DNA of 64,000 bases. It comes from Chionoecetes opilio (lineage: Eukaryota > Arthropoda > Malacostraca > Decapoda > Majidae). Position 1 is the stretch's first letter; each line of letters opens with the position of its first letter. Below are positions 1 through 20,900 of this stretch, one piece after another. The notes under the pieces were generated by a model. It was not told where the DNA came from, made no database searches, and saw nothing but the letters and a program-made list of their open reading frames with translations. The position numbers and the translations under genes are program-made. The stretch is taken from contig JACEEZ010011991.1 of assembly GCA_016584305.1 (NCBI GenBank), positions 93,501-157,500 of the forward strand. The letters are read 5' to 3'.

Positions 1-190
1 AATCACTTCTGCATCAAGGTTATTCCAGGCTTCTAGGCTTCTATACGGGAAGCTGTATTTTTTTTATGTCCCTCTTGCATGTGATCCTTTTTAATTTCTT
101 CTCATGACCTCTTGCACTTCTATCGTCCCACACAAACAGATCTTCTCTATCAATTTTTTCCAAACCCATTGATGATTTATACACTGCTAT
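1..190 (-). mobile_element. LINE family B 3' fragment
   Basis: Reverse complement of the fragments at 11801, 15088 and 56415. It encodes part of the C-terminal tail of a non-LTR retrotransposon ORF (motifs IKKY.FPYRSLEAWNNLD and DREDLFVWDDRS). As in the other copies, a (CA)n tract abuts its 5' side, here the (GT)n at about 202-330. Confidence 0.75.
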
Positions 191-201
191 AAAATCTCCC
201 C

Positions 202-330
202 AGTGTGTGTGTGTGTGTGCTGGGCTGATGCTGTGTGTGTGTGTGTGGCTGTGGCTATGTGTGTGTGTGTGGCTGTGGCTGTGGCTGTGTGTGTGTGTGT
301 GTGTTGTGTGTGTGTTTAGCAGTGATGTGT
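202..330. repeat. (GT)n microsatellite
   Basis: GT-rich run with GGCTGTGGCT interruptions, directly beside the LINE-B fragment. Confidence 0.9.
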
Positions 331-342
331 GTGTTCAGCAGT

Positions 343-380
343 GACATGAAGCTCCAACAGGTGTTTGAGGCTGTCATGTC
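343..380 (+). other. Duplicate of KLHL18 exon edge with splice acceptor
   Basis: gtgtttgaggctgtcatgtc at 361-380 matches the exon start at 433-452 at 18 of 20 bases and is preceded by its own cag. The 72-base spacing is a multiple of three and the frame is open. Confidence 0.75.
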
Positions 381-432
381 TTCTGTGTGTGTGTGTATGT
401 GTGTGTTCGACAGTGACATGACACCCCCACAG

Positions 433-10423
<9,991 letters not shown>

Positions 10424-10603
10424 GAGATTATATTTATTGATTTCAGTCCAATGTTTAGGAATTAGGGACGCCAGGGGGATTCCAGGGGGGAGGAGGGGGA
10501 TTCCGGGACCCTGTGATCAGAATAACGGAGCCAAATTGGGACCACTCCAGATAACAATATTTCAACGGCAGCTTATCTATTCCATTATTGACTTTTGGTG
10601 TCA

Positions 10604-10747
10604 TATCTCTCTCTCTCTCTCTCTCTGTATGTTTGTCTCTCTCTCTCTGTCTATATCTCTGTGTCTCTCTGTCTATATCTCTGTCTCTCTCTCTCTGTCT
10701 GTGTGTCTCTGTCTCTCTCTCTCTGTCTGTGTGTCTCTCTCTATCTG

Positions 10748-10785
<38 letters not shown>

Positions 10786-10840
10786 ATGGTCACGCTTCCT
10801 GCATAATATTTTTGTCACGGTAAATAAATCATCCGGTCCA

Positions 10841-10902
<62 letters not shown>
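10604..10902. repeat. CT/CTGT and (GA)n microsatellites in the KLHL18 3' UTR region
   Basis: Imperfect CT/GTCT run at 10604-10782 and (GA)n at 10845-10902 are complementary purine and pyrimidine tracts, so a transcript through both could fold back. Confidence 0.85.
10823..10828 (+). terminator. Possible KLHL18 polyadenylation signal
   Basis: AATAAA lies 400 bases after the KLHL18 stop, shortly before a (GA)n run. It is the first canonical hexamer seen downstream of the stop. No transcript evidence is available. Confidence 0.45.
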
Positions 10903-10904
<2 letters not shown>

Positions 10905-11015
10905 ACCTTTAAGTCTACATATATATAAATGTTTAGAGTCTTAAGGATCATACCAGGTGTTTGGCGCCAGCTTGCTTCCCTGCATTGTGACGCCTCGTTG
11001 CCAGGCCGACAGCGA

Positions 11016-11290
11016 TAGAACATAAGAAGACCCTAAGAAAATAAGGAAGCTACAAGAGGCTGGGAGACCTACACGTGGTAGTTCCTGTTACTTAACACTA
11101 CCTACATCCACCTTTCATCCCCATCCATGAAATTATCCAGCCTCCTTTTAAAGCTCCCTATTGACTCCGCACTAACTACCTGTCTACTGAGACCATTCCA
11201 CTCATTCACCACCCTATTTGTGAACCAGTTTTTCCCTATTTCCTTTTTAAATCTACGCTTTTCCAGCTTGAATCCGTGACAGGCGTGACA
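11016..11290 (-). mobile_element. LINE family A 3' fragment
   Basis: The - strand encodes EKRRFKKEIGKNWFTNRVV, then SIGSFKRRLDNFMDGDERWM, and the 3' UTR with (TTCTTATG)n. 5'-truncated. Confidence 0.85.
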
Positions 11291-11332
11291 GGCGACCAAT
11301 AGTGTCAAGCTTACAGACAGGCAGGGTGCAGT

Positions 11333-11551
11333 CAGTTCGTACACAAGTGTTTCGTACACCAGTAGATTCGTACACCAAAAAGTTGTTTCGTAGTCTATAT
11401 GAAACCCTAGTCGTTTCGTACACTCAGCTCAGAGTTGAACTTGACTACTAGAGTTACGAATCGACACCAGGTACGTACGAAAACTCAAAACCTGTGTACG
11501 AAACAACTAAAAAAACCTGGGTACGAAACAACTTGTGTACGAAACTCCCTG
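11333..11551. mobile_element. Foldback element with CGTAC-rich ends
   Basis: Left gttcgtacacaagtgtttcg and right acaacttgtgtacgaaac are inverted. Subterminal TTTCGTACAC motifs recur at least six times. Family unknown. Confidence 0.5.
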
Positions 11552-11763
11552 TAACCATCCAGATAGGCAGCTCGTGTGTCCCTGTAGCCATGATCCGTGC
11601 AAACCTCAAGGCAGGCGGTAAAGAGACACGGAACTCGAGACAAATGTTCAGAACCGTTGACGCATTAAGATAAAGATAGATTTTTACAGTGAGGTATTGA
11701 GAGAAAGTGTGACAGGTTGAATGAGAGTGCTTCACTACCTAATGTTGCAGCTCCTTGTCCTTG

Positions 11764-11765
<2 letters not shown>

Positions 11766-11802
<37 letters not shown>

Positions 11803-12072
11803 TAGAGAAGATCTGTTTGTGTGGGACGACAGAAGTACAAGAGGTCATGAGAAGAAATTGAAAAGGACAACATGCAAGAGGGATATAAAAAAATACAGCT
11901 TCCCGTATAGAAGCCTAGAAGCCTGGAACAACCTTGATGCAAAAGTGATTAATGCAAGAAGTATTCAGGACTTCAAAGGCAAGCTGGATAATAGTAGATT
12001 TGGAGACGGGACAGTACGAGCATAACTCTCTTCCTGTATGTTACAACTAGGTAAACACACACACACACACAC
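11766..12072 (+). mobile_element. LINE family B 3' fragment between (CA)n tracts
   Basis: A (CA)n run, then an ORF tail DREDLFVWDDRSTRG ... FKGKLDNSRFGDGTVRA stop, then ctgtatgttacaactaggta and another (CA)n. Confidence 0.8.
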
Positions 12073-12239
12073 TGGACTGAAGGTCACGCCCACAAGGTCA
12101 CGCCCACACACTGAATGAGTTCATAGGTTAGTAAGAAGAATGTTTATTTTAAGGTGCTTTATATAAAACATTGTAGACTTTTATATATACTAATTTAATT
12201 TTATTCTTTGTGTTAAGGCAGTCCAGGCCTTATTTTGGT

Positions 12240-12330
12240 TTTCCCGTCAAATGTGCCCAATGACGGCCAGGCACGCCGCTCGGGCCGCTCGTGTGGACGG
12301 GCCCGCTCGTGTGGCCGGGCCTTTTGAAGT
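12240..12330. other. CpG-rich imperfect repeat
   Basis: gctcgtgtgg(a/c)cgggcc occurs in tandem inside AT-rich intergenic DNA. No gene supported. Confidence 0.4.
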
Positions 12331-12910
12331 GTTTCCCCACCTTGATCTGCCTCCTCTGTCGCCTCACAAACCATCAGTAGTGATCACAAAGACCAGGACA
12401 TGGTTTGGTTTTAGATCATGTCTCACCTACAACATGACAGTGGTCTGAAGAGTCCATGTCATGTATGGGTGTCCGTTGCAAGTGTCATGATCTCTGGAGT
12501 GACGCAGCGATGCTTACGCCAGTCGCCGGCATCAATGATCACAGTCCAGATCTTGATAGAGACCTCTTACGTAGATCTTGTGCAAAAACATTTTTCTTTA
12601 TCCCGTTTTGACTGAAAAATTGTATTATTACCTCAGGTTACCGAAATTACCCCATCCATTCTCAGCTGCATCTTCACATCAGCACACAGCTTCCAGTACC
12701 TGACATGAAATTGCATCCAGATTTTCTAATTTACTGTTTTAGCTTTTGCTTTCTGTAACCCTTGATGTAGCCATATAATTGTGAAGTTGTGTTGGACAGG
12801 AAAACAGTGAAGGTTGATGTTCTCTGCATCACAGTCAGCTTGGTGATTCCCCGGAAGCTTGATCAGGGTTTTGTTCAAGCCGAGACTGTTAGTAAACTTC
12901 CGTTGCATGT

Positions 12911-13030
12911 CAAGCTTTGTCAGTCAGTCAACCAGGGCGAGTGTTGCAGTCAAGCTTTGTCAGTCAGTCAACCAGGGCGAGTGTTGCAGTCAAGCTTTGT
13001 CAGTCAGTCAACCAGGGCGAGTGTTGCAGT
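12911..13030. repeat. 40-bp tandem repeat, three copies
   Basis: Unit starts caagctttgtcagtcagtca and ends gagtgttgcagt; the three copies are identical. Confidence 0.9.
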
Positions 13031-13240
13031 TAACCCCTTCACGCCCAGATCTTTCCTTTGCTATATAAAATTGTCTGTTGTTAGCCATAAAATTAAGAAA
13101 AGTGACTGAATATACCAAATTACTTAGTGGACAAGGATACTAAACAGGTCATAGCTATATCATTTTGTTTAAGCTTACTAAAATTTTCTAATGGTACCAC
13201 AATTACAATGGAAATTACGTTCTGGGTCTCAAGGGGTTAA
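13030..13240 (+). mobile_element. piggyBac-like MITE
   Basis: Perfect TTAA flanks with ends ccccttcacgcccagatctt and ctgggtctcaagggg. It directly follows the 40-bp tandem repeat. Confidence 0.88.
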
Positions 13241-13330
13241 GAGTCGTTACAAACACTAAGCGTGAAATAGGAACCCAAAAGGTTATGTTCTTATTGAGTC
13301 TGATAGTTATTAGTGCTGCAGCTTTAACAA

Positions 13331-13541
13331 GGACCTTCACGCCCAGATCTTTCCATTGCTATATAAAATCGTCTCTTGTTAGCTATAGGATTACAAAAAC
13401 TAACTTAACATACCAATTAGCTGGTGGACAAGGGTGTTAAACTTGTCATATGTATAAAATATTGCTTATAGTCACTAAAAATCGTCTAATGGTTGGTGGC
13501 AAAATTACAATGGAAATTACGTTCTGGGTCTCAAGGGGTTA
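13331..13541 (+). mobile_element. piggyBac-like MITE, degenerate
   Basis: Ends accttcacgcccagatcttt and tctcaaggggtta; the left terminus is eroded. Confidence 0.78.
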
Positions 13542-13757
13542 CGAATGACTTCTATAACATGGAGTGAAGTGCCATTTTTATATTATCTTTATTTGTTATT
13601 AGTTTAGGAGTCACAATAATGGGTCACAAAATTCAGATACTTTGTTTACGTAGTGTTGCTGTGTTGCATTCTTAGTCACAGGTCAGTTTGAATTAGTGAA
13701 TCATTGTCCTTCAAGTTCCCTAAATAGTTAAGGAGAATATAATTGCATTCATTCAAC

Positions 13758-14148
13758 ACAGACACACACAGTCTCAGATACCCACACACAGTCTCAGATA
13801 CTCCCACACACATTCAGATACTCCCACACACAGTCTCATACCCACACACAGTCTCAGATACTCCCACACACGGTCTCAGATACTCCCACACACAGTCTCA
13901 GATACTCCCACACACAGTCTCAGATACTCCCACACACAGTCTCAGATACTCCCACACACAGTCTCAGATACTCCCACACACAGTCTCAGATACTCCCACA
14001 TACAGTCTCAGATACTCCCACACACAGTCTCAGATACTCCCACACACAGTCTCAGATACTCCCACACACAGTCTCAGATACTCCCACACACAGTCTCAGA
14101 TACTCCCACACACAGTCTCAGATACTCCCACACAGTCTCAGATACTCC
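13758..14148. repeat. 22-bp minisatellite
   Basis: About 17 units of cacacagtctcagatactcc-type sequence with few variants. Confidence 0.92.
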
Positions 14149-14254
14149 TATGTGAAATAATGCATAGTAATGTTCATAGCAACTCTGTATACTGTAATAG
14201 TGATGATAGCGAGAAGTTTGTTGCGTACGTTCATAGCAACTTTGTACACTGTAA

Positions 14255-14495
14255 ATGAGACGCTTATTTCAGACAGTCGATAAGCCAGCAATAACAAACT
14301 TAAGAAAATGGCTTCAAAATGTTTCAATGTTCAAAATGTCATATCTTTTGAACCAAGCCCACAAAAAGACAGATTCATAATTTTGTGTGCTTGGTTCAAA
14401 AGATATGACATTTTGAACATTGAAACATTTTGAAGCCATTTTCTTACGTTTTTTATTGAGGGCGCTTATCGACTCTCTGAAATAAGCGCCTCGTT
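14255..14495. mobile_element. Foldback MITE with ~105-base arms
   Basis: Arms begin gacgcttatttcagacagtc and its near complement at 14470-14490. Inside them, gaaaatggcttcaaaatg and aaaagatatgacattttg pair almost perfectly around a short loop near 14362-14380. One copy in this window. Confidence 0.75.
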
Positions 14496-14552
14496 GGTAA
14501 TAATACCAAGACGTTTGCGTGTGTTCATGTTAACTTTATAGACTAGCGCGCT

Positions 14553-14850
14553 GAAGACATGCTGTGGTGTGTTGTGATTCGGCGTGCTATGAAGACATGC
14601 TGTGGTGTGTTGTGGCTCGGCGTGCTGTGAAGACATGCTGTGGTGTGTTGTGGCTCGGCGTGCTGTGAAGACATGCTGTGGTGTGTTGTGGCTCGGCGTG
14701 CTGTGAAGACATGCTGTGGTGTGTTGTGGCTCGCCGTGCTATGAAGACATGCTGTGGTGTGTTGTGGCTCGGCGTGCTGTGAAGACATGCTGTGGTGTGT
14801 TGTGGCTCGGCGTGCTGTGAAGACATGCTGTGGTGTGCTGTGGCTCGGCG
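14553..14850. repeat. 38-bp minisatellite, about eight copies
   Basis: Unit contains gaagacatgctgtggtgtgt and tgtggctcggcgtgctgt. Confidence 0.92.
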
Positions 14851-15054
14851 TATCACAAATGTATTCTGACGGGACCAGTAGTAGGCAGGCGACCTTCCTG
14901 ACCCTTTCTTATCATTAAGGAATCTTATAAATTAATGCTTTTGTATATAGATTTGTGATATTAATTTTAACTCAGATGTCATCATGAAGGAATAAATTTC
15001 ATGTTTGCATTACAAGTATTTATTTTTGGCCTCATTTTTTCTTTGGGGTCACAT

Positions 15055-15057
<3 letters not shown>

Positions 15058-15086
<29 letters not shown>

Positions 15087-15375
15087 CAATGGGTCTGGAA
15101 AAAATTGACAGAGAAGATCTGTTTGTGTGGGACGATAGAAGTACAAGAGGTCATGAGAAGAAATTGAAAAGGACAACATGCAAGAGGGACATAAAAAAAT
15201 ACAGCTTCCCGTATAGAAGCATAGAAGCCTGGAACAACCTTGATGCAAAAGTGATTAATGCAAGAAGTATTCAGGACTTCAAAGGCAAGCTGGATAATAG
15301 TAGATTTGGAGACGGGACAGTACGAGCATAACTCTTCCTGTATGTTACAACTAGGTAAATACACACACACACTGA
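15058..15375 (+). mobile_element. LINE family B 3' fragment between (CA)n tracts
   Basis: Same structure as 11766: (CA)n, atcaatgggtctgg, ORF tail ending in RFGDGTVRA, ctgtatgttacaactaggta, (CA)n. Confidence 0.82.
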
Positions 15376-15565
15376 GATGCACACAAACACACGCACACAT
15401 TTTTCTGAAGCAACATTTGAATCTCACTTCCTGGTGCAGTCCAATTTTACTTTTGAACAACGGAAGAGCAGACGTCTCTTAATTAATGATAACACTAAAT
15501 ATAAAGCAAAGTTATTCAGGCACACTTACATACATAACCATCACACATCCCGGTGACGTGATAAC

Positions 15566-15675
15566 AAAAGAACATAAGGAAGCTACAAGAGGCCATGAGA
15601 CCTACACGTGGTAGTTCCTGTTACTTAACACTACCTACATCCACCTTTCATCCCCATCCATGACTTTATCTAGCC
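15566..15675 (-). mobile_element. LINE family A 3' UTR fragment
   Basis: Contains aggaagctacaagaggc, cacgtggtagttcctgtta and ctacatccacctttcatcc. Confidence 0.8.
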
Positions 15676-15881
15676 TATAAGGAACTACAGACAAGCCAAG
15701 ATGTCATCACTGTAGAGTTACTAATTACCTAACAAACCCACTTCAACACACAACAGCAGACTGGTTCTATGCATGCACAGTATATTGAGCATCACTGGTT
15801 CTCACTCTCGCAGGCAACACATCGACGACATCATTATTTGTCACCTGCCGCCCATTCCTTAGGTGCCAATTTTAATTATGT

Positions 15882-16094
15882 TTAACCCCTTCACGCCCAG
15901 ATCTTTCCTTTGCTATAAAAAATTGTATGTAGTCGAGCCATAAAACTACAAAAAGTAACTGAATATACCAATTTAGTTAGTGGACAAGGATACTAAACAG
16001 GTTATATCTATAAAATATTACACATACTCATTTCAAATCTTCTAATGGTACCCAAATTACAATGGAAATTACGTTCTGGGCCTCAAGGGGTTAA
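15882..16094 (+). mobile_element. piggyBac-like MITE
   Basis: TTAA flanks both ends (ttaaccccttcacgccc, ctcaaggggttaa). Confidence 0.88.
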
Positions 16095-16261
16095 CGACTT
16101 ATTCATCTACTGTAGTTATAAATCATCTCATACACCTACACTGCCACTTATGTCTGTAATACATTCTGTGTTGTATGTCATCTTATAAATATGCATGAAA
16201 AATGTATCATCTGGTGGGAAAATTGGCTCCTACAAACCACCCCAAAATCTGAGCTCATTCA

Positions 16262-16291
16262 TAATTTTTTTTTTTTTTTTTTTTTTTTTGA
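16262..16291. repeat. Poly-T tract
   Basis: Homopolymer of nearly 30 T; possibly the tail of an eroded retroelement on the - strand. Confidence 0.8.
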
Positions 16292-16423
16292 GCAGTAAAG
16301 CAATATACAATTACTAACATTTAGAAGTGCGGGAACTACCAATGCCTCCCTGAGTATATATAACAGTGTGCAAGCTTTCACCCTCCTATGAAGTATTTTT
16401 AGGGTTCAAACAGGTATCCTTGC

Positions 16424-16673
16424 TAACCCTTCACGCCCAGATCTTTCCTGGCTAAATCAAATGGTCTGTTGTCAGCCATCAAATTACGAAAAGTAACTGA
16501 ATACACCAAATGAGTTAGTGGACAAGGATACTAAACAGGTCACATCTATAAAATATTGTTTATATTCACTAAAAATCGTCTAATGGTAGCTAATTTACAA
16601 TGGCCTCAAATGGTTCTGAAAGAACCATTGTTCTGGTTCAAAAGAACAATGGTTCTGGGCCTCAAGGGGTTAA
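16424..16673 (+). mobile_element. piggyBac-like MITE with internal foldback insertion
   Basis: Ends aacccttcacgcccagatct and cctcaaggggttaa. It is about 40 bases longer than other copies because a ggttctgaaagaaccattgt / gttcaaaagaacaatggttc inverted duplication sits near its right end. Confidence 0.8.
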
Positions 16674-16699
16674 TGCAGCAATGTACAGTGGTAACCTAC

Positions 16700-16890
16700 A
16701 GAAGTGTAGGTATAGACCCATCACAATACTAAGTCATGCATCAATATACAGTGCTAGTACAGGCAGCAATCTACACAGTGCAGGTAAATAGATCCATCAC
16801 AATACTAAGTCATGCATCAATATACAGTGCTAGTACAGGCAGCAATCTACACAGTGCAGGTAAATAGATCCATCACAATACTAAGTCATT
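16700..16890. repeat. ~77-bp tandem repeat, 2.4 copies
   Basis: Unit contains catcacaatactaagtcatg and tgctagtacaggcagcaatc. Confidence 0.85.
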
Positions 16891-16918
16891 CAGAAAGTGA
16901 CCTTCATTGCCTCTGCCT

Positions 16919-16924
16919 TTTATT
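16919..16924 (-). terminator. Possible polyadenylation signal for the apolipophorin-like gene
   Basis: On the - strand this reads AATAAA, about 1.07 kb after the proposed stop. It is the closest canonical hexamer noticed in that orientation; an ATTAAA also lies near 17129. Weak evidence. Confidence 0.25.
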
Positions 16925-17329
16925 TCTATATATGTATTGTTTTGACTGATGTGATTTAAAGATTTCCCTGCCAGCCACCGGGCATAATACGTAATGGAAT
17001 GTCAAGTACAATTTAACATGTTAAAAAATCCTGTTCTATAACAACATGTTCTATGTTCTGTAAACATGTTCTGTTTTTGTTCTCTCTTCAATGCTAAGTC
17101 AAACTAATCTGTCTGTTCTCAATACCTCTTTAATGTCCTTCATCACAAGCCTCTTATATAATTCCTCACTTGCTTGGCCATCTCTCAGGCACTGAAGTGC
17201 CTGAGAGACATGCACCCACCTTGACATGATCTTATAATTATGTTTCAGCCTTTACATATCATCAAGCCAAGTGTCTAACTATTTTTCCTCACAAACCATA
17301 TGGCATGATTACTTCAGAAAACTCAAATC

Positions 17330-17590
17330 TTGTAGCCGAGGGTTTAGTTGTACGGGGTGACCCGAGTGGCTTCACCCGCTGTATAGTGGGCAGCCTTTAT
17401 GACAGTCCATCGGCAAGGCGACAGTGAGGAGAACTACATCCTTGACAACTCTGGGAAGAGATTCAGATTCATCCCTTCTTGCTGCTTGGCCTGAGAGCAT
17501 ACACCCCTGTTCCTTGGCAGTGGTGATGCACATGCACACACCACCTTGCCTGCCTCAGTGCTAATAAAACTTGAGAATGAGAAACAAATA
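17330..17590. other. Unassigned sequence, possibly a short retroelement
   Basis: It holds ggtgacccgagtggcttcac, a perfect ggcaaggcgacagtgagg stretch and ctaataaaacttgagaatga (AATAAA on +). It is unlike the surrounding AT-rich DNA. No exon fits either gene. Confidence 0.3.
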
Positions 17591-17657
17591 CCTTAACCTA
17601 CACGACAACACATTACAACGCATCCATTAAATTAAATTACATGGAAGTCCTTGGTTA

Positions 17658-17800
17658 ACATGCAGTGATAATTAACGAGGTGAAAAATCCTGCCCCCTTG
17701 CTGCTTACCGACTGATATTTGATGCCAGGAGAAGAGAATACTACGCTTCTTCTAAATTACAGTTGTATTTTATCAGAGTTAACCCTATTATCAGGTAAAC
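17658..17800. mobile_element. Partial copy of the AGTCTATTTT element
   Basis: Shares aacgaggtgaaaaatcctgc, tgatgccaggagaag and aaccctattatcaggtaaac with 20540-20753 but lacks clear outer ends. Confidence 0.65.
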
Positions 17801-17989
17801 ATTTGTGCAATTCTGTGTTCATTCTACAAACAACTGGTGATGCAGGAGATCTGATCTGTCTGGTAACCTTCAGATCTCACTGGTTGCAACGTCAAGTTAA
17901 ATGTTCATGCATGTAAATTATAACCTATTTAACAAGGACTTCATGAAAAAAACGATGATTCATTCAAAAAAATAAAGATACGACAGTCA

Positions 17990-20900
17990 TCACAATATCC
18001 TCACCGTTGAGTTGTTGCTTGTCCAAAACTCTTCTTGGAATCTCCTTTTGATGTCACTGTTTATGCTGCTGCCCTGAAATATTAAATGCAATACAAAATT
18101 CAATACAATAGTTCAATAATTCAAATACAGTTCAATCAGTCAGTTTGTCAATTCAGTTCAGTTCAGTCAGTTTGTCAATTCAGTTCAGTTCTGTCAGTCA
18201 GTTTGTCAATTCAGTTCAGTTCAGTTCAGTCAGTTTGTCAATTCAGTTCAGTCAGTCAGTTTGTCAATTCAGTTCAGTCAGTCAGTTTGTCAATTCAGTT
18301 CAGTTCAGTCAGTTTGTCAATTCAGTTCAGTTCAGTCAGTCAGTTTGTCAATTCAGTTAAGTCAGTCAGTCAGTTTGTTAATTCAGTTAAGTCAGTCAGT
18401 CAGTTTGTCAATGCAGTTCAGTTCAGTTCAGTTCAGTCAGTCAGTTTGTCAATTCAGTTCAGTTCAGTCAGTCAGTTTGTCAATTCAGTTCAGTCAGTCA
18501 GTTGTCAATTCAGTCAGTCAGTTTGTCAATTCAGTTCAGTCAGTCAGTTTGTCAATGCAGTTCAGTCAGTCAGTTTGTCAATTCAGTTCAGTTCAGTCAG
18601 TCAGTTTGTCAATTCAGTTCAGTCAGTCAGTCAGTTTGTCAATTCAGTTCAGTTCAGTCAGTCAGTTTGTCAATTCAGTTCAGTCAGTCAGTTTGTTTGT
18701 TAATTCAGTTAAGTTCAGTCAGTCAGTTTGTCAATTCAGTTCAGTTCAGTCAGTCAGTCAGTTTGTCAATTCAGTTCAGTTCAGCCAGTTTGTCAATTCA
18801 GTTCAGGTCAGTCAGTTTGTCAATTCAGTTCAGTTCAGTCAGTCAGTTTGTCAATTCAGTTCAGTTCAGTTCAGTCAGTTTGTCAATTCAGTTCAGTTCA
18901 GTCAGTCAGTTTGTCAATGCAGTTCAGTCAGTCAGTTTGTCAATTCAGTTCAATCAGTCAGTTTGTCAATTCAGTTCAGTTCAGTCAGTCAGTTGTCAAT
19001 TCAGTTCAGTCAGTCAGTTTGTTTGTTAATTCAGTTAAGTTCAGTCAGTCAGTTTGTCAATTCAGTTCAGTTCAGTCAGTCAGTCAGTTTGTCAATTCAG
19101 TTCAGTTCAGCCAGTTTGTCAATTCAGTTCAGGTCAGTCAGTTTGTCAATTCAGTTCAGTTCAGTCAGTCAGTTTGTCAATTCAGTTCAGTTCAGTTCAG
19201 TCAGTTTGTCAATGCAGTTCAGTTCAGTCAGTCAGTTTGTCAATTCAGTTCAGTTCAGTCAGTTTGTCAATTCAGTTCAGTCAGTCAGTTTGTCAATTCA
19301 GTTCAGTCAGTAAACTCACCTTGGCAGCTTTGGACTCCTCGCTGTCTGTGTGTGTGATGAGGAAGGCTGAATTGCCGAAACACTTGAAGCAGGTCGGCAC
19401 TGTCCTGGCGTCCCCCTTGAGGCAGTGGCACTCCTGGCACTTGGGAGGCGAGCTGGAGGCAGCCACACGTTTGGCAAGCACACTCAAAAACTTCTTGGTC
19501 TGTATCTGTAATGTAAGAATAACAATATATTATGGTGTAATTATTATACAGGTTGAAGTTCCCAAACTCGGCAACACCCAAAACTCGGCTATGGTTCCGG
19601 ATTTTCCAAAACACGGCAGAACACCCAAAACCCGGCGCGTAGTTGCCGGGTCGGCCGCTGGGTGCCACCACACTAGGCCGCTTGGTTTCTCCCGCCGATT
19701 TGTTTGTTGTTATTGTTCAGTGGTGTTGTGACTGTAGAGTTGTGTACACTGTTATTTTGTGTACTTCTACAGGTCTGTTATTGGTATTATGGCTCCCAAA
19801 CGTCCAAACGTGATTTTCATGCTTTTTTTCCCCTTAATATATCTACGTTCTAAAAGTCGGAAAATTCCATTACTCGGCTCGGCGCTGGTCCCGAGGTTGC
19901 CGCGTTTGGGAACTTCAACCTGTATTATCAACATGGATTAGACGTTGAGCAATGCAGGATAAAGTGTGTTTTTTCGCTATTACATGGATTATAGAACAGA
20001 GGGATGCATAGCACACTCAAAAATGTCTTGGTCTGTATCTGCAATGTAAGAATGACAATATACGGTGTGATTACATATTATTATAAGCCTGGGTAATTGT
20101 AGACTTGCTTGGGCTAAGTTAAAATGGTGCTTCGGTTCCTACACCTTTATGAGATTATATATATCTTGCATTACTATTATCATTGAATTACAACTATTAT
20201 CACACCAGTGTAACAAGTATTTTATAGGTTAGAAGTTATTACTGACTGACATTATCAACATGGACTAGACGTAGAACAATTTGTTAGATTGTTAATAATA
20301 GTGTCATTCTTTGTGTTTTCTTTGAGATAGTTTTTAGTATAGAAATATCGCCCTCTTTTCTTGTTAATGCATTTAGTAGTGTTATTTTTACTTGGACAAA
20401 GTGTATCCTATTTTTTTTGTTATGACGTTCAAAATTCTGTCAAAATTTTGTCAATAAACTACTACTACTAGGATAAAGTATTTTTTTCTCTATCACATGG
20501 ATTGCAGAACAGAGGACATAAATATATAACATACATGTATAGTCTATTTTTTTTAACGAGGCAAAAAATCGTGCCCCCTTGCTGCTTACTGACTGATATA
20601 TGATGCCAGGAGAAGGGAATACTACGCTTCTTCTTAATTTCAGCTGTATTTTATCATAGTTAACCCTATTATCAGGTAAACAGAGGCATATATTTTCAGC
20701 ACAAGACCTTAAGATAGCATGTAATTTTTGCCTCGTTAATAAAAATAGACTAAAGTTCCATATGAATGACACGGATTGGAAAATATGAATTACTTACAGC
20801 CCTCTTAGGCGTCCACTTGTTGCTGTCAAACACGGATCCCCCGGTGGTCAGCGCCGTTGCCACACACCCATTCCTCGGACCTCTCAGCGCCAGGTGCAGC

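Noticed and set aside
18086..19731. Long + strand frames rich in QSVCQFSSV repeats
   Set aside because: These are translations of the CAGTCAGT minisatellite; no stops arise simply from unit composition.
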